Assembly (NCBI RefSeq): GCF_047238265.1
Contig: NZ_JBDFMM010000001.1
Span: forward strand, 2,728,001 to 2,792,000
Length of the DNA stretch: 64,000 bases
Source of the DNA: Paenibacillus_F sp047238265
Lineage (GTDB): Bacteria > Bacillota > Bacilli > Paenibacillales > NBRC-103111
Direction: 5' to 3'
Position 1 is the stretch's first letter. Each line of letters begins with the position of its first letter. The notes under the pieces were generated by a model that was not told where the DNA came from, made no database searches, and saw nothing but the letters and a program-made list of their open reading frames with translations. The position numbers and the translations under genes are program-made. Below, in pieces: positions 16,686-25,533 of the stretch.

Positions 16686-16716
16686 GAAAACAGATGCAGC
16701 CGCCGGACCGCATCTG
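16686..16716 (-). terminator. Rho-independent terminator after the frameshifted GNAT gene
   Basis: CAGATGC/GCATCTG stem with 12-base GC-rich loop and T4 on the minus strand. Confidence 0.65.
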
Positions 16717-16723
16717 CCTCTTT

Positions 16724-17219
16724 TTACAACGGCAGGGTAAGAATATGCTGAGGACCCAGCGGCCCGATTTTCGTTTTGCCGTGATCCTCGAATCCGCATT
16801 TCAAATACAAATTCCGGGCCGGAATATTTTTCTTATTGACCCCGAGTCCAATGATACGGGCCAGAGGAAATTCCTCCCGGACGAAATCGGGGAGCAGGAG
16901 CAGTCCCTGTTTGGCGTATCCTTTTCCCTGTTCGGAGTGATTGACAGAGAAAGCTCTCAGGGCAAGTGTCTGAGGTTCGTCTGAATACAGGGAGGTCTCT
17001 TCGCCGTCATACAACACAAAAAAACCGACAGGCTCGGAACCGGCCGCAATGACAACCGGAAAGCGGTGAGGGTCACCCGCGGCAGACGCGAGCACTTCCC
17101 GGGGCATAGCGCTGTACTGCAGACTGCTCGTCCGGCAAATAGTAAGAACGGAGCCTTTCCTCATACCCGTTTGTATAAAATTCCAGACGTACGAATGGTT
17201 TTACGGCAGATGCTGACAT
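16724..17219 (-). pseudogene. GNAT acetyltransferase interrupted by one surplus base
   Basis: The real start is ATG 17219, with GGAGAG just upstream, reading MSASAVKPFVRLEFYTNGYE, then ERLRSYYLPDEQ. Around 17123 coding continues one base later as LQYSAMPREVLASA. Removing one base there gives an intact 164-residue protein. The remainder has clear GNAT motifs (FSVNHSEQGKGYAKQGLLLLPDF, then ARNLYLKCGFEDHGKT). An internal ATG at 17164 could give a truncated product but has no RBS. As written the gene is broken, although every other part is conserved, so a sequencing error is possible. Confidence 0.75.
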
Positions 17220-17350
17220 TGTATCTCTCCAATTTCTAGTGTAATGAGCGTCTGAACCTGCTTTGAAAACGGTTCTTCTTCTTACACCATATCACAGCCC
17301 AAAATGAATTTGTATGGGAAGCACAATTAGAAACGGAGCTCATCTGCCGT

Positions 17351-18454
17351 TTATTCGCCGGCCTCGACGTATTTTTTGCCGAGCTTGCTTCTTGCATATG
17401 CGATGATCGCATAGTAAACGGGCAGCGCGTCTACCAGCACCCAAAAGCCGACGATGGCCATGGAGTTCATTTCGACCAGAAAACGGGCCGTATCCCGTGA
17501 ATATTGAAGAGCCAATATGGCCGATGTGCCCCCCAGCAGAGGGAGAATCGCTTTTCTCGTCTGAAATTTAAACAATTGGGCCGCACACTTGGTTCCCACA
17601 TAAAGAATAAATCCGTCATGCACGAACATGGAGGTTGTCCATAATCCGATCAGCAGAGGATCCGCATTGCCGAGAAACCCTTTCAACGTGGAACTCCGGA
17701 TAAGTTCAAGCAAAGGATATTGAATCCGGCTGCCGAAATACGGGCCGAAATTCAATAAAGTCAGCAGCCACTGCAGGAAGACAGCTAAAGTCACAAGCAC
17801 ACAGGCCGCGAGCAGGTTGCGGAGCGTTTTCGGACCGAATTTCAGATGGGGCACCATAAACAGAAAAACGAACCATTCGCCGAACCAGGAGACGACGGTG
17901 AACGCGTCATGCACCGCCAAGCCCATTTTGTGGTGGGTCCATAAGGCGGGAAGCATTTGAAAATCGGCGTTCGCCGTAAACAAGCCCAAAATGACGGCCA
18001 CTCCGATCATTGTGATGAGAAAAAGCCCGTCCGCCATATACACGATGGAAACGAATCCCCACCGCGCTGTTATCATGATGACCAGTCCGATGAGAAGCTG
18101 AAGAACCCACTGGGGCGTTTCTCTCATGTAGGTAGATCCGTAGAACAGCGTAAAGCTTTCGAGATCAAGAGAAACATAATACACGCACCAGTACAGCACA
18201 ACGAACAACACAATGCGGTGCGGCCATTTTCCGACGATTTGTTCCCCGAACTGGACCCAGGGTACGCCGGGGTTTAGCCGTCCGATATAGACGGTGCAGC
18301 AGAGAAAAATCACGCTGATAAGACCGCCTATAAGCAGGGAAATCCAGCCCTGATAACCCGAGGTCGTAATCAACGGAGAAATCAGAAAAGCGACAGGCTG
18401 AGAAATCATGTATATCGTCGCAAAGCGGAACGTCTGCCAGGATGTCGAGCGCAC
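17351..18454 (-). CDS. Spore germination permease, GerAB/GerKB family (B subunit)
   Basis: A 367-residue membrane protein with about ten helices, belonging to the APC-superfamily endospore germination permeases. GTG 18454 is the start, since GGAGGTGAACGC directly precedes it; no upstream start has an RBS. Features include TIYMISQPVAFLISPLITTSGYQGW at the N-terminus and RIQYPLLELIRSSTLKGFLGNADPLLI in the later part. The B subunit binds the germinant in the spore inner membrane. It is the last gene of the operon, whereas in the classic gerA order B is second. Confidence 0.92.
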   Translation of the reverse strand: MRSTSWQTFRFATIYMISQPVAFLISPLITTSGYQGWISLLIGGLISVIFLCCTVYIGRLNPGVPWVQFGEQIVGKWPHRIVLFVVLYWCVYYVSLDLESFTLFYGSTYMRETPQWVLQLLIGLVIMITARWGFVSIVYMADGLFLITMIGVAVILGLFTANADFQMLPALWTHHKMGLAVHDAFTVVSWFGEWFVFLFMVPHLKFGPKTLRNLLAACVLVTLAVFLQWLLTLLNFGPYFGSRIQYPLLELIRSSTLKGFLGNADPLLIGLWTTSMFVHDGFILYVGTKCAAQLFKFQTRKAILPLLGGTSAILALQYSRDTARFLVEMNSMAIVGFWVLVDALPVYYAIIAYARSKLGKKYVEAGE

Positions 18455-18483
18455 GCGTTCACCTCCTTCATCCGGAAAATAAA

Positions 18484-18675
18484 TTAATCCAGCCAGCCCA
18501 ACAGATAAAGCGTCAGCTGATTGGGCTGAGGCCACCAGGTGAAGACGGAAGCCAAGGTATTCCAACTGCCGAGTACGGCAAACAGAATCCAGAATTTGAC
18601 GGTGTTGCCGGGAGGCTTGGGCTTAGTCCGCACCCATTCCAGCAAGCCGAAAGCGAAGAAAGCCAGTGCGATCAT
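18484..18675 (-). CDS. Small two-helix membrane protein of the ger operon (D-subunit-like)
   Basis: A 63-residue peptide from ATG 18675 (AGGAGGAATTTCCGAA upstream). It has two hydrophobic helices, IALAFFAFGLLEWV and FWILFAVLGSWNTLASVF, joined by a basic KPKPPGNTVK loop. Its size and place between C and B genes fit the D subunits found in some germinant-receptor operons, which tune receptor function. Its sequence alone would not identify it; the call rests on context. Confidence 0.72.
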   Translation of the reverse strand: MIALAFFAFGLLEWVRTKPKPPGNTVKFWILFAVLGSWNTLASVFTWWPQPNQLTLYLLGWLD

Positions 18676-18719
18676 TTCGGAAATTCCTCCTGTACGTAGA
18701 AGACGGAGACGGTGAAAAT

Positions 18720-19862
18720 TTAAGACTGGATACCGGTCCGTTTTATGGTAATCTCGCACTTGAATTCGATGTCGAGATCGTTCTTGTAATAATCGCCCCA
18801 ATTCTCGCGGTTCTTCTCCCAAAATTCAGGATAATTCCAGTCGAGCAGCATGCCGAGCTTCAAGACATCCGTTTTCGCTTTCTGTGTTTTGGCAAATGCG
18901 CTTTTCAAATCTTTTTCGATTTTTTCGCGCAGCTTTTGTTCGATGAGGGTATTGATTTCCAACTCCTCGCGGTTCATCGGATCCTTTTTGTGGAGCAAGT
19001 CTCCGTCGCCTTTCAGAGTCAGCGTAAACCGGGGACCCCCGGGCCCCATGCGAACGGTTTTTTTACTCGTCAGCTGATTAAACAGGACATCCGCCTGGCC
19101 GTCGTCCCATTCCACCGTATAAACCTGCCTGCCCAACCCGCCCAATGCCCAGGAGAGGGCCCGGCCTTCTGCGCTTGGAAGGACTCCCGTAAGCTTGTCA
19201 TCGCTATACAGGGCGACTCCTTGAATGCCCGTCCAATGCTCGGGCTTTTCGTTTTCGCTTGCCATTTTCATCGTCCCGATAGACAAATAGTTGGTGGCGA
19301 CGCCATGACCGGAAGCTTCTGCGATCAGGCACTCTTTGGCGCTTGTATCCAGCATGGTTTTTTGCAGAAACATTTTAAGCAGCACTTCTGCCGGCATTTG
19401 TTCGTACACGGGCATGAGTTCCGCTATTTCCCTCGCTTTCCCCGGGGCCGTATTCACATATGTGCTTAGATGAAAAGTAGCTTCCCGCTGCATCCAGTCG
19501 AGCAGATCCTTGATTCCGTTTTCCGCGTATTGTCTGCCGATAACGACGACCCGGGTATGGCCGAAATTAATCTTCCGCGTCAAATCCCGTTGAATCAGCA
19601 TAAGCGCTTGCGGAATCGAGCTGCCTTGCTTGCTGATCATCGCGTAAGGTTTCCCGTTGGCCGCGCCGCTTCCCGCCTGCTGTCCGGACATAAGACGGTT
19701 CGGCAGGGGACTGGAGATCGTGATTTCGACTTTATCCGGAGAATCCCCCTGATCGATGTATAAGGCGAAAATAAACGTCTGTTCGTCGATTTCGACCTTC
19801 GACCAGCAGCCTGTGAGGAGCAGCAGCGGAAGCAGAACCAGAAAAAGTCCGATCCTCCGCAT
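18720..19862 (-). CDS. Germinant receptor lipoprotein, Ger(x)C family (C subunit)
   Basis: A 380-residue lipoprotein. The signal peptide ends in LLLTGCWSKVEIDE, where Cys18 would be lipidated. TGCWSKVEIDE and later GVALYSDDKLTGVLPSAEGRALSW are typical of Ger(x)C proteins. It is expected on the outer face of the spore inner membrane as part of the receptor with A and B subunits. It starts one base after the A-subunit stop, so the genes are co-transcribed. Confidence 0.93.
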   Translation of the reverse strand: MRRIGLFLVLLPLLLLTGCWSKVEIDEQTFIFALYIDQGDSPDKVEITISSPLPNRLMSGQQAGSGAANGKPYAMISKQGSSIPQALMLIQRDLTRKINFGHTRVVVIGRQYAENGIKDLLDWMQREATFHLSTYVNTAPGKAREIAELMPVYEQMPAEVLLKMFLQKTMLDTSAKECLIAEASGHGVATNYLSIGTMKMASENEKPEHWTGIQGVALYSDDKLTGVLPSAEGRALSWALGGLGRQVYTVEWDDGQADVLFNQLTSKKTVRMGPGGPRFTLTLKGDGDLLHKKDPMNREELEINTLIEQKLREKIEKDLKSAFAKTQKAKTDVLKLGMLLDWNYPEFWEKNRENWGDYYKNDLDIEFKCEITIKRTGIQS

Positions 19863-19863
19863 A

Positions 19864-21309
19864 TTATTTCTGTCTCCTGAAATTCCGGTCGGTGAACGCT
19901 TTGGAACGCTTGGTCATCGAAGACGAAGGCACACGCATGAAGATGTCCTTCCAGTCCCGGAGAACGAGAGGCGCCAGCGGGCTCAGGTATGGGGCGCCGA
20001 ACGATCTCTGGCTGCAGAGATGACCGTATACGATGAACGTGGCGGTAAAAACGCCGATGAGGCCCGTCGTACCTCCGATGAGCAGGAGAGGGAAGCGCAG
20101 CAGACGAAAGGCCAGCCCCAGCTCAAAATGGGGGATGATATAAGAGGCGATTCCCGTGATGGAGACGACAATAACCATGGGCGCCGACACGATCCCGGCT
20201 TGTACGGCCGCCTGTCCGATTACGATCGCGCCGATAATCGAAATCGTCTGGCCGACAGGCTTCGGAATGCGCGTGCCCGCCTCGCGCAGACCTTCGAAGG
20301 TCAGCTCCATAATAAGAGCCTCCGTCAGCGCGGAGAAGGGAATATTTTCGCGGGCCGCGGAGATCGTAAGCAGCAGATCCGAAGGGATGATTTCGGGCTG
20401 AAAAGTTGTGATTGCCACGTACAACGAAGGCAAGAGCATCGATATCATGGCGAAGAAGATCCGCACAAGCCGAATCCAGCTCGCCGACAAATAGCTCTGA
20501 TAATAATCCTCGGAAGACTGGAGCAGAGACAAGAGGGTGACGGGAACGAGAAGGGCGGACGGCGTCCCGTCCTGCATAATGGCGACCCGGCCTTCCAGCA
20601 GGGAAGCGGCGACGGAGTCCGGCCGCTCCGTATACTGGAATTGGGGAAAGGGCGTCTTGTTGCCTTTCTTCATCTGCTCCGACAGATAGCTGATCCCCAG
20701 CACCCCGTCGATGGAAATTTCCTTGATTCCTTTATCCAGATCTTTTAATATTTCGGGTTTGCACAGCCCCTCGATATAAACCATGTACACGGTCGTCTGC
20801 GTATAGGTGCCTACGGTGTATTTGACGGTTTTCAAATCGGGATGCTTGATTTTATGCCGGAGCAGGGACAAGTTGCTGACAATATCTTCGATAAACGCTT
20901 CTTGCGGTCCGATAACGACGAGCTCGTTCTGGGATTCGGAAACCGCCCGTTTCTGGTATTTGACGACATCGAAAATATAAGCGCTGCCCAGTCCTTCAAT
21001 GCAGAGCGCCGCTTTGCCGTGCACAAGTTCCCGGACCGCATCCTGCGACGCGTAAACGGGTTTGGCGGGCAGCGGGAACAGCGTCCCTTCCTCCAGAAGC
21101 TGGAGAAATTCTTCATACTCATGATCGCCCTGGGCTTCGGCTATGAGGACGGAAGCGACCTTCTCCTGAAGCGTCTTCACATCGACAATCGATTGGATAT
21201 AGATCAGGACACAGGAGCGCTCGTACAGGAAAAAAGGCTGATAAACCGTATCCTCGCTTCCGGTAAGAAGCTTTTGTATATTTTCGTACATCAGTCCCTT
21301 CGTTTCCAT
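19864..21309 (-). CDS. Germinant receptor A subunit, GerA family spore germination protein
   Basis: A 481-residue protein starting METKGLMYENIQKLL; ATG 21309 follows AAGGAGGGAACCGC, so the longer open frame upstream is not used. The N-terminal half is soluble (QNELVVIGPQEAFIEDIVSNLSLLRHKI is the GerA signature). The C-terminal half has four to five helices (FFAMISMLLPSLYVAITTFQPE, then RENIPFSALTEALIMELTFEGLREAG). It is the first gene of the A-C-D-B operon and works with the other subunits in germinant sensing. The last residues are basic and Arg/Lys-rich. Confidence 0.94.
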   Translation of the reverse strand: METKGLMYENIQKLLTGSEDTVYQPFFLYERSCVLIYIQSIVDVKTLQEKVASVLIAEAQGDHEYEEFLQLLEEGTLFPLPAKPVYASQDAVRELVHGKAALCIEGLGSAYIFDVVKYQKRAVSESQNELVVIGPQEAFIEDIVSNLSLLRHKIKHPDLKTVKYTVGTYTQTTVYMVYIEGLCKPEILKDLDKGIKEISIDGVLGISYLSEQMKKGNKTPFPQFQYTERPDSVAASLLEGRVAIMQDGTPSALLVPVTLLSLLQSSEDYYQSYLSASWIRLVRIFFAMISMLLPSLYVAITTFQPEIIPSDLLLTISAARENIPFSALTEALIMELTFEGLREAGTRIPKPVGQTISIIGAIVIGQAAVQAGIVSAPMVIVVSITGIASYIIPHFELGLAFRLLRFPLLLIGGTTGLIGVFTATFIVYGHLCSQRSFGAPYLSPLAPLVLRDWKDIFMRVPSSSMTKRSKAFTDRNFRRQK

Positions 21310-21455
21310 GCGGTTCCCTCCTTGTAAGCATCCGGTGTTCTTTTTCTTTAGAATGCGGAAATTTCTGCAAGTTATGCAGGAAAGCCGGACAAGCTTATAG
21401 AGGGGGGACAATTAGAAGCGGAGTTGATTGTCGCCTGGGAGACTGCCGTTACGGC

Positions 21456-21488
21456 AAAAACTCCCTTGCCATAGGGCAAGAGAGTTTG
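21456..21488 (-). terminator. Rho-independent terminator after the carboxymuconolactone decarboxylase gene
   Basis: AACTCCCTTGCC pairs with GGGCAAGAGAGTT, and a T5 run follows on the minus strand. Confidence 0.8.
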
Positions 21489-21525
21489 TTAGGGAGCCTT
21501 CCAACGAAGTCAGTATAAGGAGAAA

Positions 21526-21969
21526 TCAGTCGGCGGCCGGCATCTTCCTGGACGTTACGGCAATCCGGTTCCAGGCGTTGATGACGACGATAGCCATAAT
21601 AATCTCGGCGGTCCGGACCTCATCGAAATAGAGGCGCACTTCGTCGTACACGTCGTCCGGGACATGGGTTTCGGCGACGAGCGTAACGGCTTCCGTCAAA
21701 GCGAGCACCGCACGTTCCTCCGGCGTAAAAAACGGCGTTTCACGCCAGGCGTTCAAGGCGTAGATGCGCTGCTCGGTTTCCCCGTGCTTGCGCGCGTCTT
21801 TCGTGTGCATGTCGATGCAGAAGGCACATCCGTTCAACTGGGAAGCGCGTATTTTGATCAGTTCTTTCAGCGATTTGTCCAGACTTGAGGACCCCAGGTA
21901 CTGCTCCAGGCCCAACATGGCGGTATATCCTTCGGGAATCAGCCGGTCCATTTGAAGACGTGTTTTCAT
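21526..21969 (-). CDS. Carboxymuconolactone decarboxylase family protein (AhpD-like)
   Basis: A 147-residue all-helical protein with the redox motif LNGCAFCIDMHTKDA (CxxC plus downstream His) of AhpD-like CMD enzymes, which use the Cys pair in peroxidase or disulfide chemistry. GAGGAGGAAGATACC precedes the ATG. It lies downstream of an ECF41-type sigma factor in the same direction. ECF41 genes are characteristically next to a carboxymuconolactone decarboxylase, oxidoreductase or epimerase (COE), and a matching promoter lies upstream, so it is a likely target. Confidence 0.92.
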   Translation of the reverse strand: MKTRLQMDRLIPEGYTAMLGLEQYLGSSSLDKSLKELIKIRASQLNGCAFCIDMHTKDARKHGETEQRIYALNAWRETPFFTPEERAVLALTEAVTLVAETHVPDDVYDEVRLYFDEVRTAEIIMAIVVINAWNRIAVTSRKMPAAD

Positions 21970-22005
21970 GGTATCTTCCTCCTCTTATTAGCAGTTCAGT
22001 CATAG

Positions 22006-22032
22006 AACAGATGAGGAGGCTTTTTTGTGACA
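22006..22032 (-). promoter_or_regulatory. Candidate ECF41-dependent promoter of the CMD gene
   Basis: On the minus strand TGTCACA (22032-22026) is followed after 16 bases by TGTT (22009-22006). As I recall, ECF41 promoters have TGTCACA in the -35 and CGTC/CGTT in the -10, so the -35 is exact and the -10 is one base off. It lies just after the sigma-gene terminator and about 35 bases before the CMD start. Confidence 0.55.
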
Positions 22033-22041
22033 GAAAAAAAG

Positions 22042-22068
22042 AAAAAAGCGGAAAAAGTTTTCCGCTTC
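22042..22068 (-). terminator. Rho-independent terminator of the ECF sigma gene
   Basis: GCGGAAAA/TTTTCCGC hairpin; on the minus strand it is followed by CTTTTTTC. Confidence 0.8.
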
Positions 22069-22085
22069 CTTGCTTCGGGTTAACT

Positions 22086-22946
22086 CTATAGACGGATTCC
22101 GTGCAGCTTCTCGGGATTGCCGACTATATACAGCCGGTCTACACGGCCTTGTTCCCAGTCCCAGCGCATGCTGACCGCAAGGGCCGGACGCTCGTCGCGG
22201 ATAAGTACGCAGCCAGACTCTCCGTTGATCCGGGCGGGAATGAGAGTGCCGCTGAAATACCCGCGCGGCCAGATGCCTTCGAACAGCGCCCGGATCCGCC
22301 GCGAGCCGTAAATGGGACGCAATGCACAGCGGACTTTGCCGCCGCCGTCCGTAACGAGCACGGCTTCCGTAGTCATCTGTGCGATAAAAGCCGCAAAATC
22401 ACCCGTTTTGGCCGCCTCCATGAACAATTTCACGAATTGTTCCTCCTGCTTGCTTGCCTGCGCGGGGGCGGGCTCCATCCGGACAAGCTTCGTTTTGACG
22501 CGGCTGTAAATTTTGCGGCAGTTCTCCTCAGACTTCTGGAGAGCTTCTCCGATCTCCTTGTAGCTGTACTGGAGCGCTTCACGCAGGATGAATACTGCCC
22601 GCTCGACCGGATTCAGCATCTCCATCATAACGAGCAGCGCATAGGAGACGGTTTCTTCCTGTACCACCTGCTCGGCAAGGTCCGGCAGGACGGCCGACGG
22701 CTCCGGCAGCCACTCACCCGTATAAACTTCTCTTCGGCTGCGTGCGGATTGAAGAAAATTAATGCTCCGGTTGGTAACCGCCTTGCACAAATAAGCCTTG
22801 ATATTCCCGATACGGCTGAGATCCTGCTGCTGGATCTCCAGATAAACATCCTGAATGATATCTTCGGCATCGCTCAAAGTCCCGAGCATCCGGTAAGCGA
22901 TGGAATAAAGAAGCGGATGGTACTGTTTGTACAACGTTTCCGTCAT
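22086..22946 (-). CDS. ECF41-type RNA polymerase sigma factor (SigJ-like)
   Basis: A 286-residue sigma factor. Region 2 (YKQYHPLLYSIAYRMLGTLSDAEDIIQDVYLEI) and region 4 (LNPVERAVFILREALQYSYKEIGEALQKSEENCRKIYSRV) are clear. The linker contains WLPEP. The C-terminal SnoaL-like extension contains DGGGK and ends NPEKL, the three signatures of ECF41 proteins, in which the extension controls activity in place of a separate anti-sigma factor. GGGAGGTTCGGATTCC precedes the ATG. The downstream CMD gene completes the ECF41-COE pair. Confidence 0.93.
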   Translation of the reverse strand: MTETLYKQYHPLLYSIAYRMLGTLSDAEDIIQDVYLEIQQQDLSRIGNIKAYLCKAVTNRSINFLQSARSRREVYTGEWLPEPSAVLPDLAEQVVQEETVSYALLVMMEMLNPVERAVFILREALQYSYKEIGEALQKSEENCRKIYSRVKTKLVRMEPAPAQASKQEEQFVKLFMEAAKTGDFAAFIAQMTTEAVLVTDGGGKVRCALRPIYGSRRIRALFEGIWPRGYFSGTLIPARINGESGCVLIRDERPALAVSMRWDWEQGRVDRLYIVGNPEKLHGIRL

Positions 22947-23134
22947 GGAATCCGAACCTCCCGATTTCCTTTGGTACCTGTTCTTTTTTTATCATAGCAT
23001 CCTTTCGGATTTCAGTCTCTAATCGCTCTTGTCGGCTCCAGAAAGGGATGCTGAAAGGAATACGGGAAGGGATGCGGAAAGGGAAGCGAGATGGGGGAAT
23101 CCGATATTTTTGTGCTCCATGAACTTCCAGCATC

Positions 23135-23181
23135 TTGACTTTGCTTTTCCAGAAATTTATTATATGAACATATACTCATAT
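23135..23181 (+). promoter_or_regulatory. Promoter and SmtB/CzrA-like operator of the metal efflux ATPase
   Basis: TTGACT (23135-23140), a 17-base spacer and TATTAT (23158-23163). A perfect dyad ATATGA-N8-TCATAT (23162-23181) overlaps the -10 and the start site, as expected for an ArsR/SmtB repressor site. The likely repressor is encoded at 25534. Confidence 0.78.
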
Positions 23182-23227
23182 TTTGCATACCTTATAAAAA
23201 ACGTTTGTTTGGAAAGAAGGAATGGAG

Positions 23228-25399
23228 ATGGAGGAGCACCGCGTAAAAGGACTAACCTGCGCCAACTGTACCCGTGAACTGGAAGAACAGATTCAGAAGC
23301 TGGAACACGGGGCCGAAGCCAGACTCAGCTACAACAGCGGCAAACTGACCGTGGACAGCCGTATATCCATGCCTGCGGTCGAGAAAATTTTGAGCAGCGA
23401 CGGGGCTTATCTGCTCAAACCCCAGCCTGCGGGCGTACATTCGCACGAGGGGCACGGCCACAGCCATAACGGCCATTCGCATGGTCACGATCACGGCCAC
23501 TCACATGATCACGATCATGGCCACTCACATGATCACGGGGGGCAATCCAACCGGGCGATCACCCGTAATCTTGTCATTTCCGCGGTGCTTTTCGCTATCG
23601 CGTTTTTCACGGACGGACGGGTATCCGCTTATGTGTCCATCCCGCTGTACCTGATTATCATGGCGCTGAGCGGTTACATGACGTTTGTTAAAGGCGCCAA
23701 AAACTTGTTCCGATTGAAATTCAACATCGATACGCTAATGACTATCGCGCTCGTGGGAGCCATTGTGATCGGAGAATGGAAGGAAGCGACGCTTGTCGCC
23801 ATCCTGTTCGGTCTGAACGAGCTGCTCGAAGGAATGGGAATGGAGAAAGCCCGCCGTTCCATGGAAACGCTGCTCCAGGTCGCTCCGAAAGAAGCGGTGC
23901 TTCTGACGGACGGCCAAGAAACGATCGTCCCGATCGCGTCCCTTAAGATCGGAGATCTCGTACAGGTCCGCTCCGGGCAGAAAATTCCTTCCGACGGCAT
24001 CGTGGAAGAAGGAAGAAGCTCGGTCAACGAAGCCGCGATAACCGGGGAATCTCTCCCGGTGGAGAAAGCGCCCGGCGAGAAGGTGTTCGGAGGCAGCATC
24101 AACAACGAAGGGCTGCTTAAAATCCGTATCGAGAAGGCGTACCAGGATTCGTCCCTGGCGAAAATCCTTCATCTCGTCGAGGAAGCGCAGGAGACGAAAA
24201 CGCCGACGGAGCTGTTTATCAACCGCTTCGCCAAGTATTACACGCCGCTTATTATGATCATCTCGATGCTTGTCATTATCATTCCGCCATTGTTCCTTGG
24301 CGGCAGCTGGTCGACGTGGCTGTATCAGGGGCTGGCTGTTCTGATCGTCGGCTGTCCGTGCGCCCTGATTTTGTCTTCGCCGATCGCCATCGTATCCGGC
24401 ATTACCCGCAACGCCCGTCACGGTATTCTGATCAAGGGCGGCGTATTTCTGGAGCAGCTGGGCAAAATCGATACGCTCGCGTTCGATAAAACCGGCACGC
24501 TGACTAAAGGGGAGCCGCATGTGGAGAAAACCGTCGTGCTGGATGAGCAGAGGTTTTATCCGGCCGCCGGTGCTATCGAGAAGTCTTCTTCCCATCCTTT
24601 GGCCAAAGCGATCATGAAGGAAATCGAAGCGAAAGGCATACGGGCCGGAGAAGCCGACTCTATCGAAACGGTATCCGGCAGGGGAGTCGTGGCGAGCTTC
24701 CAAGGTGAGCGCTACTGGCTCGGCAACGAGAAAAGCATGGAGCACCTGCGGATTCCGGCGGATATTCAGCGGCAAATCGATTCACTGAAAGAAGAAGGAC
24801 TTACTTTAGTTATAGTCGCCGATCAGGAAAAAGTGCTTGGCATGTTCGGAATCTCCGACGAGATCCGGGAAGAAAGCCGTGAAGTGATCGCCGCCCTGCA
24901 CAAAGCGGGCATTCATAAAACGGTCATGCTGACCGGAGATCACCGGAAGACTGCGGAGAAAGTCGCCAAAGCCGTCGGCGTAAGCGAATATTACGGCAAT
25001 CTGCTTCCCGAACAGAAGGTCGACAAGATCAAGGAGCTTGCCGCGCAGGGAACGGTTGCCATGATCGGGGACGGCATCAACGACGCTCCCGCTCTCGCCT
25101 CCGCGCAGCTGGGCATCGCCATGGGCAAAGGCACGGACAGTGCGGTGGAAACCGCCGACATCGTGCTGATGCAGGATCACCTCGGCAAGCTGCCTGAAGC
25201 CATATCGGTGGCGCGGCAGGTGAACCGGGTGATCAAGATGAACATCAGCCTGGCGCTCGGTTTGAAAGCCATCGCCCTGCTGCTCACGATCCCCGGACTG
25301 CTGACCTTATGGATCGCCATATTGTCGGACATGGGAGCCACCATTTTCGTCACGCTGATCAGCTTGACGGTTCTTATCGAGAAGAAGCCCTCTTCATGA
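23228..25399 (+). CDS. Zn/Cd/Pb-translocating P1B-type ATPase
   Basis: About 723 residues from ATG 23228 (AAGGA 6 bases upstream; ATG 23222 overlaps the RBS). A heavy-metal-associated domain with TCANC comes first, then a His/Asp-rich loop (about residues 75-110, repeated HGHSHDHD units). Eight or so membrane helices follow, with the CPC transport motif (VGCPCALILSSPIAI), phosphorylation motif DKTGTLT, the HP motif (SSSHPLAK) and the hinge GDGINDAPALA. Helix 8 has LSDMGATIFVTL, as in zinc/cadmium exporters. It pumps divalent metals out of the cell. The operator and the downstream CzrA-like repressor fit metal-inducible expression. Confidence 0.93.
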   Translation: MEEHRVKGLTCANCTRELEEQIQKLEHGAEARLSYNSGKLTVDSRISMPAVEKILSSDGAYLLKPQPAGVHSHEGHGHSHNGHSHGHDHGHSHDHDHGHSHDHGGQSNRAITRNLVISAVLFAIAFFTDGRVSAYVSIPLYLIIMALSGYMTFVKGAKNLFRLKFNIDTLMTIALVGAIVIGEWKEATLVAILFGLNELLEGMGMEKARRSMETLLQVAPKEAVLLTDGQETIVPIASLKIGDLVQVRSGQKIPSDGIVEEGRSSVNEAAITGESLPVEKAPGEKVFGGSINNEGLLKIRIEKAYQDSSLAKILHLVEEAQETKTPTELFINRFAKYYTPLIMIISMLVIIIPPLFLGGSWSTWLYQGLAVLIVGCPCALILSSPIAIVSGITRNARHGILIKGGVFLEQLGKIDTLAFDKTGTLTKGEPHVEKTVVLDEQRFYPAAGAIEKSSSHPLAKAIMKEIEAKGIRAGEADSIETVSGRGVVASFQGERYWLGNEKSMEHLRIPADIQRQIDSLKEEGLTLVIVADQEKVLGMFGISDEIREESREVIAALHKAGIHKTVMLTGDHRKTAEKVAKAVGVSEYYGNLLPEQKVDKIKELAAQGTVAMIGDGINDAPALASAQLGIAMGKGTDSAVETADIVLMQDHLGKLPEAISVARQVNRVIKMNISLALGLKAIALLLTIPGLLTLWIAILSDMGATIFVTLISLTVLIEKKPSS

Positions 25400-25410
25400 T
25401 CTTAAATCCA

Positions 25411-25448
25411 TAAAAAAAGTGCTCCGCACCGGGTGCGGGGCACTTTCT
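25411..25448. terminator. Rho-independent terminator between the ATPase and repressor genes
   Basis: AAAGTGCTCCGCACC with TGCGGGGCACTTT forms a long stem with T-rich tails on both strands. It separates the repressor gene from ATPase transcription. Confidence 0.85.
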
Positions 25449-25491
25449 TATTTGCCCGGCGGAGAAGGGACTCCCTTAACCGTAATGTTTT

Positions 25492-25500
25492 TGATATAAT
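25492..25500 (+). promoter_or_regulatory. Extended -10 promoter of the ArsR/SmtB-type regulator
   Basis: TGATATAAT is a TGN-extended consensus -10 34 bases before the start codon; no good -35 is visible. Confidence 0.55.
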
Positions 25501-25533
25501 AGGCCGTATGGAAACGAAGGCGGTGAATGGATC

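Noticed and set aside
17320..21430. Similar 16-base sequences (ACAATTAGAA-R-CGGAG) on either side of the ger operon as insertion target duplications
   Set aside because: One mismatch and flanks that differ; matches of this quality are expected by chance in 64 kb.
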